Shown piece after piece: positions 25,078 through 33,233 of a stretch of DNA of 64,000 nucleotides. Within the stretch, counting starts at the first letter, position 1; each line of letters starts with the position of its first letter. Location: contig NZ_AUXV01000073.1 in NCBI RefSeq assembly GCF_001625575.1, positions 269,290-333,289 on the forward strand. Direction: 5' to 3'. The notes below the pieces were generated by a model. It saw only the letters and a program-made list of their open reading frames with translations, searched no databases and was not told the origin of the DNA. The DNA comes from Pseudoalteromonas luteoviolacea S2607 (GTDB taxonomy: Bacteria; Pseudomonadota; Gammaproteobacteria; Enterobacterales; Alteromonadaceae). A program made the translations under genes and the position numbers.

Positions 25078-27654
25078 ATGAGAAAAACTGCGTTAAGTAT
25101 CGCAATTGCAGTGTCTACCACGGCCACCGCAGCGCCCGTCTTTGCACAAGACTCGGCCGCGAAAATTGAAAAGATTGAGGTGACAGGATCTCGTATTAAG
25201 CGCGCTGATATGGAAACAGCGAGCCCAGTCACCTTCATAGGTGCAGACGCTATCCAAGCCAGTGGTGCAGTGACAATCGATGATGTTTTACAGGATATCA
25301 CAGCTGCCGCGGGGGCTATGACCAACCCCGGTGTAAACAATGGTTCAGGCGGCAACGCCAGCATCAATTTACGCGGCTTAGGGGCTCAGCGCACGCTAGT
25401 TTTGGTCAACGGTAGGCGAATGATCAATTCGGGCACGGGCGCTGCGTCGACGGTGGATTTAAATACGATTCCAGTTGCGATGATTAAGCATATAGAAGTA
25501 CTCAAAGATGGTGCGTCTGCGGTATATGGCACCGATGCTGTCGCTGGGGTCGTCAACATTATTTTAAAAGATGATTTTGAGGGTGCTGAACTAAACGCGC
25601 AAACCGGTGTGTCCGGCGAAGGCGATGCTGAACAACACAACATAGACCTAACTGTGGGAACTAGCTTCGACCGAGGTAATATGGTGTTTGGCATTCAGTA
25701 CATGGAAAGGGGATCTGCAAGCCAAGCAGATAGAGATTTTTCTAAGTGCCCAATCACCGAAATTGATGATGGCAGTGCTCTGACTTGTGGCGGCTCGACT
25801 ATCACGCCTAATGGTCATTTATACTTAGAAAACGGAAAAGAGTTGCAAGGGGATAAAGACGGTAATTACGCAGAGTATAACCCTGCAACAGATCCCTATA
25901 ACTATGCAGCTGAAAGTTACTTGTACACGCCAATGCAGCGATTGAATATCACGGGTAACCTGAATTACGAACTAAACGATAGCACGACACTATTTACGGA
26001 GGCGATGTATTCGAAACGTTGGTCTGAACAACAAATGGCAGCGCAGCCAGTGTGGTTTGATTTTACCTACACCGAAGCCATGGGTGATGACTTGCTGGAG
26101 CATGGTGCTGAATATGGAGACTCGATTCACTATCGCCGTCGTATGACGGACACTGGGACCCGAGATTTTGCGCAGGTCGTCGACACGGTGAGAACAGTTG
26201 TTGGCGTTGAGGGCCTGTTATCAAACGATTGGAGTTGGGATGTTGCGGTTAACTTTGGCCGTAATGATTCGATAGACAAGCTTTCAAATTTGCACAACAT
26301 TGGCAGCCTCACAGAAGACATAGAGCTTGGCAATTTCAACCCGCTAGATCAGAGTTCTTGGTCGGCGAATAACATGACTGATTACATCTATACCGAACAA
26401 AATACCGGTGGCAGTCAGATGCTAAACCTAAGTGCTTCTCTTGCGGGAGAAATACTTGAACTCCCTGCGGGTTATCTTGGTTTTGCGACGGGTATTGAAA
26501 AGCGTACCGAAAAAGCTTGGTATACGCCTGACTCATTGACTTCACAAGGGCTGGCGAACGACCCGAAAGTTGAACCTACTAGCGGTTCGTATGATGTCAA
26601 TGAAGCCTTTGTAGAATTTGCGATTCCTGTATTGGCAGATGTCCCTTTTGCGCAAAATTTAGACTTGAGTGCAGCAGTACGCGCATTCGACTATTCTAGC
26701 TTTGGCAGCGATTCTACGTGGAAATTGGGTTTTACGTGGAAACTTAATGACCAACTTATGTTTAGAGGGGTGAAATCAACGGCATTTAGAGCACCAACTG
26801 TTGATGAGTTATATGGTGGTAAGTCGCCGTCATTTGAACAGATCTCTCACCCATTGTTAGATAGTCAAGCGGAAGTCATTGTCGGTGGTAATGCGAATTT
26901 GACGCCTGAAGAAGCGGATACGCTGACTTTCGGATTGGTCTATGAGCCCAGCTTTATTGAAGGTCTTTCATTGACGGTTGATTACTACGATATTGCGATT
27001 ACCAACGCGATCAGCGAAGTGAACAATCAGTATATCGTTGATAGTTGTGTTGACAGTTCGGGCAACTTAATCAATCAAGGCTCGGCGGTATGCCAGTCGG
27101 CAAATATCCAAATTGCGAATGGCAAAGCAACATTCAACAATCAATTGCAAAATATTGGTGATGAAACAACACAAGGTTATGACATTAATATTGCTTACAA
27201 CTTCGAAGCGATGGGGCTTAATTGGCAAGCAGGCCTAGATACGTCGATTCTGAATGAGCGAACAGTCACAATGGCAGGTGAAACTATCGACTACACAGGG
27301 CTAATAACGTCTGGTTTGGGTAGTTATGCAGATATCAAGTCAAGTCTCAACCTAGCTGTGAAATCGGATGCTTGGAGCGCAAACTACAAAGTGAGATATT
27401 TGTCGTCTATGGATAGCTTTGCATGCATAGATAACCCAAGTAGCTGCTATGCACCAAGTGTCCCAAGCATTGTATACCATGATATATCAGGTAGTTACTT
27501 TGTTAACGACAGCATGAAATTAACGGCCGGCATCAACAACTTATTTGATAAGCAGCCACCTTACTATACAGGGAATAATGACTCTAATACTGACCCATAC
27601 ACATATGACACGCTGGGGCGCTATGTTTATGCGGGTATGAATATTAAGTTTTAA
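25078..27654 (+). CDS. TonB-dependent outer-membrane receptor
   Basis: An 858-residue receptor with signal peptide (cleavage at VFA-QD), a TonB-box-like IEKIEVTGSRI, a plug domain (about 45-165: INLRGLGAQRTLVLVNGRR and DGASAVYGTDAVAGVVNI), and a 22-strand barrel ending in aromatic YAGMNIKF, as outer-membrane insertion requires. It belongs to the large Alteromonadales group of TonB receptors with two cysteine pairs in extracellular loops, often for peptides or glycans rather than siderophores. It has its own promoter region and terminator. It may relate to peptide uptake, but no operator of the hydroxyproline type lies in front. Confidence 0.92.
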   Translation: MRKTALSIAIAVSTTATAAPVFAQDSAAKIEKIEVTGSRIKRADMETASPVTFIGADAIQASGAVTIDDVLQDITAAAGAMTNPGVNNGSGGNASINLRGLGAQRTLVLVNGRRMINSGTGAASTVDLNTIPVAMIKHIEVLKDGASAVYGTDAVAGVVNIILKDDFEGAELNAQTGVSGEGDAEQHNIDLTVGTSFDRGNMVFGIQYMERGSASQADRDFSKCPITEIDDGSALTCGGSTITPNGHLYLENGKELQGDKDGNYAEYNPATDPYNYAAESYLYTPMQRLNITGNLNYELNDSTTLFTEAMYSKRWSEQQMAAQPVWFDFTYTEAMGDDLLEHGAEYGDSIHYRRRMTDTGTRDFAQVVDTVRTVVGVEGLLSNDWSWDVAVNFGRNDSIDKLSNLHNIGSLTEDIELGNFNPLDQSSWSANNMTDYIYTEQNTGGSQMLNLSASLAGEILELPAGYLGFATGIEKRTEKAWYTPDSLTSQGLANDPKVEPTSGSYDVNEAFVEFAIPVLADVPFAQNLDLSAAVRAFDYSSFGSDSTWKLGFTWKLNDQLMFRGVKSTAFRAPTVDELYGGKSPSFEQISHPLLDSQAEVIVGGNANLTPEEADTLTFGLVYEPSFIEGLSLTVDYYDIAITNAISEVNNQYIVDSCVDSSGNLINQGSAVCQSANIQIANGKATFNNQLQNIGDETTQGYDINIAYNFEAMGLNWQAGLDTSILNERTVTMAGETIDYTGLITSGLGSYADIKSSLNLAVKSDAWSANYKVRYLSSMDSFACIDNPSSCYAPSVPSIVYHDISGSYFVNDSMKLTAGINNLFDKQPPYYTGNNDSNTDPYTYDTLGRYVYAGMNIKF

Positions 27655-27717
27655 AATTGAAACAATACGTTCAATAAACACGCACTTTAATTGTTCACAA
27701 TCTCTTTAGAGAAACCC

Positions 27718-27749
27718 AAAGGGCACACATTATTATGTGGCCCTTTTTT
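27718..27749 (+). terminator. Intrinsic terminator of TonB receptor gene
   Basis: Stem AAAGGGC-CACAT pairing with ATGTG-GCCCTTT (one bulged A), short AT loop, then T6. Confidence 0.85.
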
Positions 27750-27864
27750 ACTTTATGTTGTGCTAAAACAAAAATTTTTATATTCGTAGCTGATAAGTTA
27801 GGCAGTTATGTTAGTCGCTGCTAGCTTTATAGGTGGAAGCGAAGTACAACAAGGTGGATCATTT

Positions 27865-29457
27865 GTGAAAGCAGCCAAATTACCCGTTGATGAAAGTGAA
27901 AGACTTAAGTCATTACGTGAATATGAAGTACTGGACACTGAGGCCGAGCATTGTTTCGATGAAATTACGGAGTTGGCGTCACAACTTTGTGGAACGCCCA
28001 TTGCTTTGGTCAGCCTGATTGATAGTCATAGACAGTGGTTTAAATCTAAAGTTGGGCTAGATGCTTCTGAGACACCCAGAGAGTTCGCACTTTGTGCACA
28101 CGCTATTTTACAAGACGAAGTGTTCGAAGTGTGTGATGCGTCGGCAGACGTTAGATTTTTTGATAACCCCCTAGTAACTGGAGGGCCAAAAATCCGTTAC
28201 TATGCGGGCGCACCTTTACGGTCATTTTCAGGCCAAGCCATTGGTACTTTGTGCGTTATCAACCCTAAGCCAATGCAATTAAACGCACAGCAGCGAAATG
28301 CGTTGACTATCTTAGGCAGACAAGTTGTTGCCCAGTTAGAACTTAGAAAAAGAATTAAAGAAATCTCCGAGGCGAATCAGGCCAAAGATGAGTTTTTATC
28401 CAATATTAGTCATGAACTTAGAACGCCGCTCAATGCAATTTGCGGATTTAGTGAACTGTTACAATCATCAGAGCAAACAAGCCTAAGTGCGGCACAAACC
28501 ACCTATGTAAAAAATATCGACTTTGGATCTCAGCAATTGTTGAGTATCGTCAATTCGGTATTAGATCTTGAGAAAATTGATGCGGGAAAGATGGAACTTC
28601 AGCCTGAGCCGACAGAGATATCAGGCTTGATCAATAATGTTTTGGAGATGATGGTAGTCGATGCTAAAAAAGCACAGATAAAATTGACGTCATCGATTTC
28701 CACTGAGTTAAGTGACGCTGTCTATAACTTTGATAAAACCAAGTTGACCCAAGTCTTGACCAATATATTGAGTAACGCAATTAAGCACACTCAGGCAAAC
28801 CTCACGGTGAAGTTAGTTGCCAAAAAAGTGAATGACAAACTTTTGATAGAAGTGATAGACCAAGGAGCTGGTATTAGTGAAGAGGATCAACGAGTACTGT
28901 TCGACAAGTACCGCCAAGTGGGGGCGGTAAGAAAAGAGGGAACCGGTCTTGGGCTGTGTATATGTAAGGGTCTGGTTACATTAATGGGCGGACATATTCA
29001 TTTAAGTAGTGAACTTGCAATAGGAACGACGGTGCGTATTACTTTGCCTATAGTCAATGCACAGGCAAAAATGCAAACTAAAAATACTGGCGCACATGTA
29101 CATTGTCATCAGTACGTTTGTGTAGTTGAAGATAATCCGTTGAATCAAGTATTGATGCAGACGATTTTAAAACAATTAAAATGCCGATTTGAGATTTTTG
29201 ACTGTGCAGAGAGTATGTTGAGCAGTCCGCACTTAAGTGAATATGATATTTTTTTAATGGACATAAATTTGCCTGGTATGTCGGGCATAGAAGCGCAGCA
29301 ACACCTAAAAACCAAGTGCCCATCTAAGCCCGTATTTGCAGTCACTGCCGATATTTTTCGAGAGCGGGAGCTGAGAATCGCATTTGACGGAGTGATCGCT
29401 AAACCCTATCGCAAAGTACAAATTTCAGAGGTACTGAAAAATAAAGCACAGATGTAG
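27865..29457 (+). CDS. Hybrid sensor histidine kinase (GAF-HisKA-HATPase-REC)
   Basis: A soluble hybrid kinase. Domains: GAF (about 5-160), HisKA with the phosphorylated histidine in SHELRTPLN, HATPase with a GTGLGLCICKGL G-box, and a C-terminal receiver with acceptor Asp in IFLMDINLPG and the lysine in IAKPY. There is no membrane segment, so it senses a cytoplasmic signal. I favour GTG at 27865, which has AAGGTGG seven bases upstream and starts exactly where this family's PVDESERLKSL region begins; an ATG at 27808 is possible. It probably passes phosphate to the separate regulator 84 bases downstream. Confidence 0.87.
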   Translation: MKAAKLPVDESERLKSLREYEVLDTEAEHCFDEITELASQLCGTPIALVSLIDSHRQWFKSKVGLDASETPREFALCAHAILQDEVFEVCDASADVRFFDNPLVTGGPKIRYYAGAPLRSFSGQAIGTLCVINPKPMQLNAQQRNALTILGRQVVAQLELRKRIKEISEANQAKDEFLSNISHELRTPLNAICGFSELLQSSEQTSLSAAQTTYVKNIDFGSQQLLSIVNSVLDLEKIDAGKMELQPEPTEISGLINNVLEMMVVDAKKAQIKLTSSISTELSDAVYNFDKTKLTQVLTNILSNAIKHTQANLTVKLVAKKVNDKLLIEVIDQGAGISEEDQRVLFDKYRQVGAVRKEGTGLGLCICKGLVTLMGGHIHLSSELAIGTTVRITLPIVNAQAKMQTKNTGAHVHCHQYVCVVEDNPLNQVLMQTILKQLKCRFEIFDCAESMLSSPHLSEYDIFLMDINLPGMSGIEAQQHLKTKCPSKPVFAVTADIFRERELRIAFDGVIAKPYRKVQISEVLKNKAQM

Positions 29458-29468
29458 AGTAATAAATC

Positions 29469-29492
29469 GCAGGGTGAATCGCCTGCTTTTTA
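29469..29492 (+). terminator. Weak terminator/attenuator between kinase and regulator
   Basis: A 5-bp GC-rich stem (GCAGG / CCTGC) followed by T5. It lies between two genes that otherwise look co-transcribed, so it may only reduce read-through. Confidence 0.4.
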
Positions 29493-29540
29493 ATTTTCCG
29501 TCTATATTGTGATTAGGCTACTTAATGAAAAGGACCTAAA

Positions 29541-30653
29541 ATGACAACTCGTGTTTTAGTAATTGATGATGACAAGACATATCGAGCACTTCTACAGCAA
29601 ACGTTCTGTGAGTATGATGTGTCAGTTGCTTGTAGTGGTGAAGAGGGCATTCGTATTGCTACTCAAATCAAGCCTCATGTAATTTTGCTCGATATTATCA
29701 TGGAAGGTATTGATGGATACGCAACCTGTTCGGAGCTTAGGAAAATTGAGCACCTGAGTCACACGCCTATTGTTTTTATATCAAATTTGTCTTCGTCAGA
29801 TTGTCGTTTAAAAGCTTTTGAAATTGGTGCCAATGAGTACGTTTGTAAAACCACTCACCCTGATCAACTCAAAACTAAAGTGGTAGACATATTAGAGGCA
29901 GATCACGACTACTTTGAAGCACACGCAGATATAGCTGAAAAAGAGTCACTGTTACTTGATCTACAACGGCAAAATGCGTGTATGAAATCTATAAGCCTGT
30001 TTATGCAAGCGACACATTTTTGTAGTGACTTTGATGCGCTGCAAAGGGTTTTTATAAACACAATGTCGAATCTAGACATGCGTGCTGTTGTGCATTTTAA
30101 AGGGCGAGAGCAGATCGGGAGTACATCGGGTAACGTCGCTAAGCTAGAGAGAGAGTTGTTATTACACCATGAAGATTTTGAGCGCATCCACCAGTTCGAG
30201 CATGGTCCCATGGTATTTAATTGGAGTAGCAGTATTTTACTGGTAAAAAATGTCGGTGAGTTAACCGATATTTGCTCTCATGTTATGGATGCATTGGAGC
30301 TTGCCCTTAGCAATCTTAGTCGGCGGGCTGACATGGTAGCTCAAATCCTTTCCATAGAGAAAACCAATAAAGAAATTTTGGCAAATCTAAAAGACGCAAA
30401 GTCTAAATCAAGCAGCAAACTAAAGACGCAATTGTTTGATTCAGGGTTAATTTCGCAATTCGACCTTCAAGATGAAAATGACTTAGACGAGCTTATTGCC
30501 AGTTCCAGTGATAGTTTGGTGGGATTGATTGAGGAGTTTGGTGATAATGCCGAAAAAATAAGTGCAATTCTTGGAAGCTTAAAAAAACCGCCCCAAGAGT
30601 TGAGGTTTTTATTTAAAGAACACGCACCAAAATCTGATACCACCTTATTTTAG
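29541..30653 (+). CDS. Response regulator with receiver and uncharacterised sensor-like domain
   Basis: A 370-residue protein. The receiver (1-120) has the acidic triplet D9-D11, the acceptor Asp51 in VILLDIIMEG and the expected Lys in VCKTTHP, though the usual following proline is replaced by Thr-Thr. A helical linker (about 125-160) leads to a GAF-like alpha/beta domain (about 160-260) and a final helical part (about 265-370). There is no DNA-binding, GGDEF, EAL or HD-GYP motif, so the output is unknown; protein-protein signalling is plausible. It is the probable partner of the kinase at 27865-29457 and looks paralogous to the truncated protein at 1-663. Confidence 0.85.
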   Translation: MTTRVLVIDDDKTYRALLQQTFCEYDVSVACSGEEGIRIATQIKPHVILLDIIMEGIDGYATCSELRKIEHLSHTPIVFISNLSSSDCRLKAFEIGANEYVCKTTHPDQLKTKVVDILEADHDYFEAHADIAEKESLLLDLQRQNACMKSISLFMQATHFCSDFDALQRVFINTMSNLDMRAVVHFKGREQIGSTSGNVAKLERELLLHHEDFERIHQFEHGPMVFNWSSSILLVKNVGELTDICSHVMDALELALSNLSRRADMVAQILSIEKTNKEILANLKDAKSKSSSKLKTQLFDSGLISQFDLQDENDLDELIASSSDSLVGLIEEFGDNAEKISAILGSLKKPPQELRFLFKEHAPKSDTTLF

Positions 30654-30672
30654 GTTTGCAATGCCTCTTTAA

Positions 30673-30706
30673 TTCGCTACTAGCAAATGCCGACGCTAGT
30701 AGCGAA
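30673..30706 (+). terminator. Hairpin after response regulator gene
   Basis: A perfect 12-bp stem (TTCGCTACTAGC / GCTAGTAGCGAA) with a 10-base loop, 20 bases after the stop codon. No T run, but long and stable. Confidence 0.55.
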
Positions 30707-30784
30707 AATCCAAAATTTATAATTTATTTAATTATTTAAATTCATAGGCTTAACAGTAATTTTTAAATTTTTTCTAAAATATTC

Positions 30785-30814
30785 CTTGAAAAGAAAGTGA
30801 TGTGTCCATAGATA
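30785..30814 (+). promoter_or_regulatory. Putative sigma-32 heat-shock promoter of ibpA
   Basis: CTTGAAA (30785-30791) matches the sigma-32 -35 consensus exactly; after a normal spacer TCCATAGAT resembles the -10 consensus CCCCATNT. It lies about 120 bases before the ibpA start, leaving a long 5' leader. Confidence 0.55.
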
Positions 30815-30877
30815 TGTTTATGAGGTCGCCAATAGGGGCCTGAATTTTAAATAACCATATGTTTTTAAAGCTATTTA

Positions 30878-30923
30878 TTGCTCATTTTAGAGGGTGGATA
30901 GCGTGTTATCGCTTAACGAGGAT
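30878..30923 (+). promoter_or_regulatory. Possible ROSE-type RNA thermometer in ibpA leader
   Basis: TTGCTC at 30878-30883 can pair with GAGGAT at 30918-30923, the ribosome binding site of ibpA, with a G opposite G in the middle. This UUGCU/AGGA pairing with a G-G pair is the hallmark of ROSE thermometers, which control ibpA in other gammaproteobacteria. A small hairpin (AGCG/CGCT) sits inside. Folding was judged by eye. Confidence 0.5.
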
Positions 30924-30929
30924 ATTATT

Positions 30930-31376
30930 ATGCGTACAGTAGATTTATCACCACTTTATCGTTCATTTATTGGCCTAGACCACCTGGCTTCATTAATGGA
31001 CTCTGCACAAAGAAGTTCCGAAAAACAATCTGGGTTTCCTCCTTACAACATCGAAGCTTTGAATGAAGATAAGTACCAAATTACCATGGCAGTGGCCGGC
31101 TTTTCAGAACAAGAGCTGTCGTTGCAGTCAGAAAACAATACGCTCATCGTAACCGGTGAAAAAAGCAATAAAGATGCACAAAAAGAAAGAAAGTTTATTC
31201 ATCAAGGTATTGCAGAGCGTAACTTCGAGAGAAAGTTCCAACTAGGTGACCATATTAAAGTGTTAGGTGCGGAACTAGAAAATGGCCTACTGGTCATTGA
31301 CCTTGAAAGAGAAGTGCCTGAAGCGATGAAGCCAAGAAAAATCGAGATTGGCTCAAGCAAATTAATTGAACAGTAA
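30930..31376 (+). CDS. ibpA: Small heat-shock protein IbpA (Hsp20)
   Basis: A 148-residue holdase chaperone that binds unfolding proteins and hands them to DnaK/ClpB. It is strikingly like E. coli IbpA: N-terminal MRTVDLSPLYRSFIG, then PPYNIEA, VAGF, and the core GIAERNFERKFQL and LENGLLVIDLER. The alpha-crystallin domain spans about 35-125, and the C-terminal IEI is the oligomerisation motif. The start at 30930 follows GAGGA by eight bases. The sigma-32-like promoter and thermometer-like leader fit heat control. Confidence 0.93.
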   Translation: MRTVDLSPLYRSFIGLDHLASLMDSAQRSSEKQSGFPPYNIEALNEDKYQITMAVAGFSEQELSLQSENNTLIVTGEKSNKDAQKERKFIHQGIAERNFERKFQLGDHIKVLGAELENGLLVIDLEREVPEAMKPRKIEIGSSKLIEQ

Positions 31377-31416
31377 TTAAAAATTCTCCTTGTGACTTGT
31401 TGTTGAATTTCCAACC

Positions 31417-31439
31417 AGCCGCCTTTGGGCGGCTTTTTT
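31417..31439 (+). terminator. Intrinsic terminator of ibpA
   Basis: Stem AGCCGCC / GGCGGCT with a TTTG loop and T6. Confidence 0.85.
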
Positions 31440-31449
31440 GCATTGATAT

Positions 31450-31740
31450 TTAGTCAGTCGACTTTTTTCTGTGCCACGCTGCAAACGCCTCACTGACTCT
31501 ATCATCATTACGAAAGTTCGATATGGTTCTAGCATTGAAGGCATGCGGGTTTTGATTAACTTGTTTTGCTAAGTCATCCAATATTGCTTCGCCAAAGGTT
31601 TCGTATAACTGAATTTCTCTCGTGATTAGAGTAATTTCTCGGCTCGTCATTGCATGACCACCTTGAACGGCTGAAAAGAGATACTTACTTCCATCACGAA
31701 GAAGTGTCCAGCAATAGGGCTTTTGAGCTACGACTTCCAT
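31450..31740 (-). CDS. Hypothetical 96-residue protein
   Basis: A small soluble protein without signal peptide or membrane segment. It begins with a beta-rich part (YCWTLLRDGSKYLFSAV) and continues with amphipathic helices (about 30-60), ending in a basic tail WHRKK. I recognise no family. It converges with ibpA and is read alone. Codon use looks like that of its neighbours. Confidence 0.6.
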   Translation of the reverse strand: MEVVAQKPYCWTLLRDGSKYLFSAVQGGHAMTSREITLITREIQLYETFGEAILDDLAKQVNQNPHAFNARTISNFRNDDRVSEAFAAWHRKKSTD

Positions 31741-31861
31741 TTGTGTTCACCATGTGCATTAGACTCGAATATTTGCGCTTAAATTACCATAAATATTATT
31801 GAAGTGTCATTAATTAGGTTCAATTTAAGGGACGAAAGAGACGCAGCTTGCGCCCCTTAAA

Positions 31862-32476
31862 TTATTGGTAATACGCGCTCATTTCGGATTTAGAGGCGCT
31901 TAACAGGTTGGCTATTTCACTTCGTGTTTCAGCTGGTTTGTTTTGGCTCAGCTTAAATTGACCCGTGATGTGTGTCACTTTGAGTTCAAAGAACAGTAAG
32001 CTTTTGCACATGGCAATGAGCTGTTTTTCTGGCACTGTATTCAATTGCCATGGTTGAGACTTTGCTTCAAAAGCCGAGAGCATACAATGTAAAACCTCTA
32101 TTTGTTTATCAAACTCTTCAATTTCGTGCAGCGTTGCTTGGAAGTGCACAGTTGCGTAATCCCAAGTTGGCAACTTAATGCCTTGAACTTGAGCGGGTGA
32201 AAGGTATGTATCTGGGCCATGAAAAACGCCGTGTATTTGTTTACCTTTAAACTTTTTTAATGGATTTGTTGGGTTAGCGTGGCCGTATAGCGTAAGCGAT
32301 TGTTTGCATAAGGTCAGGGGCATATGGCAGCTATAGGTGTTTGTTTCTGTGCCAAAGCCCATATCATGGTTCACGCTAGGAGATTGGCAAAACAACGTTG
32401 CTAAAGGGTATCGCTCAATGAGGTCAAATAATTTAACTTGGTTTGATTCAACATAATCTTTGGGCGGATAACTCAT
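31862..32476 (-). CDS. PaiB-like FMN-binding split-barrel protein
   Basis: About 204 residues from the ATG at 32476. It matches the PaiB family: N-terminal YPPKDYVESN, central GHANPTNPL and HGPDTYLSP (the flavin- or substrate-binding region), and late KLSQNKPAETR. Bacillus PaiB was described as a negative regulator of sporulation and protease genes, but the fold is a flavin reductase-like split barrel and the biochemical role is uncertain. Its ATG overlaps the stop of the upstream acetyltransferase gene (ATGA), so the two are translationally coupled; Bacillus PaiA is also a GNAT protein. Start chosen by the coupling and by GGAGAG upstream. Confidence 0.83.
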   Translation of the reverse strand: MSYPPKDYVESNQVKLFDLIERYPLATLFCQSPSVNHDMGFGTETNTYSCHMPLTLCKQSLTLYGHANPTNPLKKFKGKQIHGVFHGPDTYLSPAQVQGIKLPTWDYATVHFQATLHEIEEFDKQIEVLHCMLSAFEAKSQPWQLNTVPEKQLIAMCKSLLFFELKVTHITGQFKLSQNKPAETRSEIANLLSASKSEMSAYYQ

Positions 32477-33048
32477 AACCAGCTCTCCAAACGTGATTTT
32501 ACCTCTGGCCACATGTCATCTGTGATGCTAAAACGCGCGGTGTTACGAAAACTGCCATCTGGTAACTTTCTGTTTTTTAGATGCACGCCTTCAAAGTGAG
32601 CTCCTAATCTGGCAATTGCGCTGCGAGATTTATGATTTTGCTCATGGGTTTGAAACTCAATCCTCACTAGCCCTAATTGATCGAAAGCATGTTGCAGCAG
32701 TAAGTACTTTGCATGTGTATTGATATGGCTGCGCTGCCATTCTAGGCCAATAAATGTGTGGCCAATTTCAGCTTGTAGGTTTACTTCATCTAGGCGAAAA
32801 ATACGCGTATTGCCAGTCACGGCGCCTGTTGCTACATCAATAATAGCAAACACAATTTGTTCTTTGGCGTTAAATTGTGCCGTTTGTTCAAACCAATCTT
32901 TTAATACTTCGGGTGTTGCGCAGTATTTACTTGGCACCCAGCGCCATATAGCTTCAGCTTTTCCGACTTGTTGCAACTGGTCTAAATGTTTTTCTGATAA
33001 AGGTTCTAGGCGCACTTTATCTGTGTATAGTACTGTTGTTTCAAACAT
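32473..33048 (-). CDS. RimJ/RimL-type GNAT acetyltransferase
   Basis: A 191-residue enzyme of the RimJ/RimL branch: RLEPLSEKHLDQL at the N-terminus, IGHTFIGLEWQRSHINTHAK in the acetyl-CoA region, and IARLGAHFEGVHLKNR near the end. These enzymes acetylate protein N-termini or amino groups of small molecules and antibiotics. AAGGAG six bases before the ATG at 33048 fixes the start. It heads a two-gene unit with the PaiB-like gene and is divergent from a MocR regulator, which probably controls it. Confidence 0.85.
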   Translation of the reverse strand: MFETTVLYTDKVRLEPLSEKHLDQLQQVGKAEAIWRWVPSKYCATPEVLKDWFEQTAQFNAKEQIVFAIIDVATGAVTGNTRIFRLDEVNLQAEIGHTFIGLEWQRSHINTHAKYLLLQHAFDQLGLVRIEFQTHEQNHKSRSAIARLGAHFEGVHLKNRKLPDGSFRNTARFSITDDMWPEVKSRLESWL

Positions 33049-33233
33049 AAAAAACTCCTTTCGCATGTACCTTTGATATGTAATTTGAGGTATACCCCAC
33101 TAGGTATGGCTACTAGCATATCTACTTCTGGGTTGGTTAAAACAACCAGATTTTAAAAGTTAGCTATACCAGCTTGTGCTGGGAAACAGAGTTTTGTAGT
33201 GTATTAAAAGCTTTATACTTAGTAGCAGGTATT
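33049..33233. promoter_or_regulatory. Divergent control region of GNAT-PaiB and MocR genes
   Basis: It contains repeated GGTAT-type half sites (GGTATACC, GGTATGGC, GCTATACC) and an inverted repeat GGTTG/CAACC. MocR regulators bind repeated half sites in such divergent regions. No precise operator can be assigned by eye. Confidence 0.4.

Noticed and set aside
27470..27482. TTGTATACC within the TonB receptor gene
   Set aside because: Incomplete palindrome in the middle of a coding region; most likely chance.
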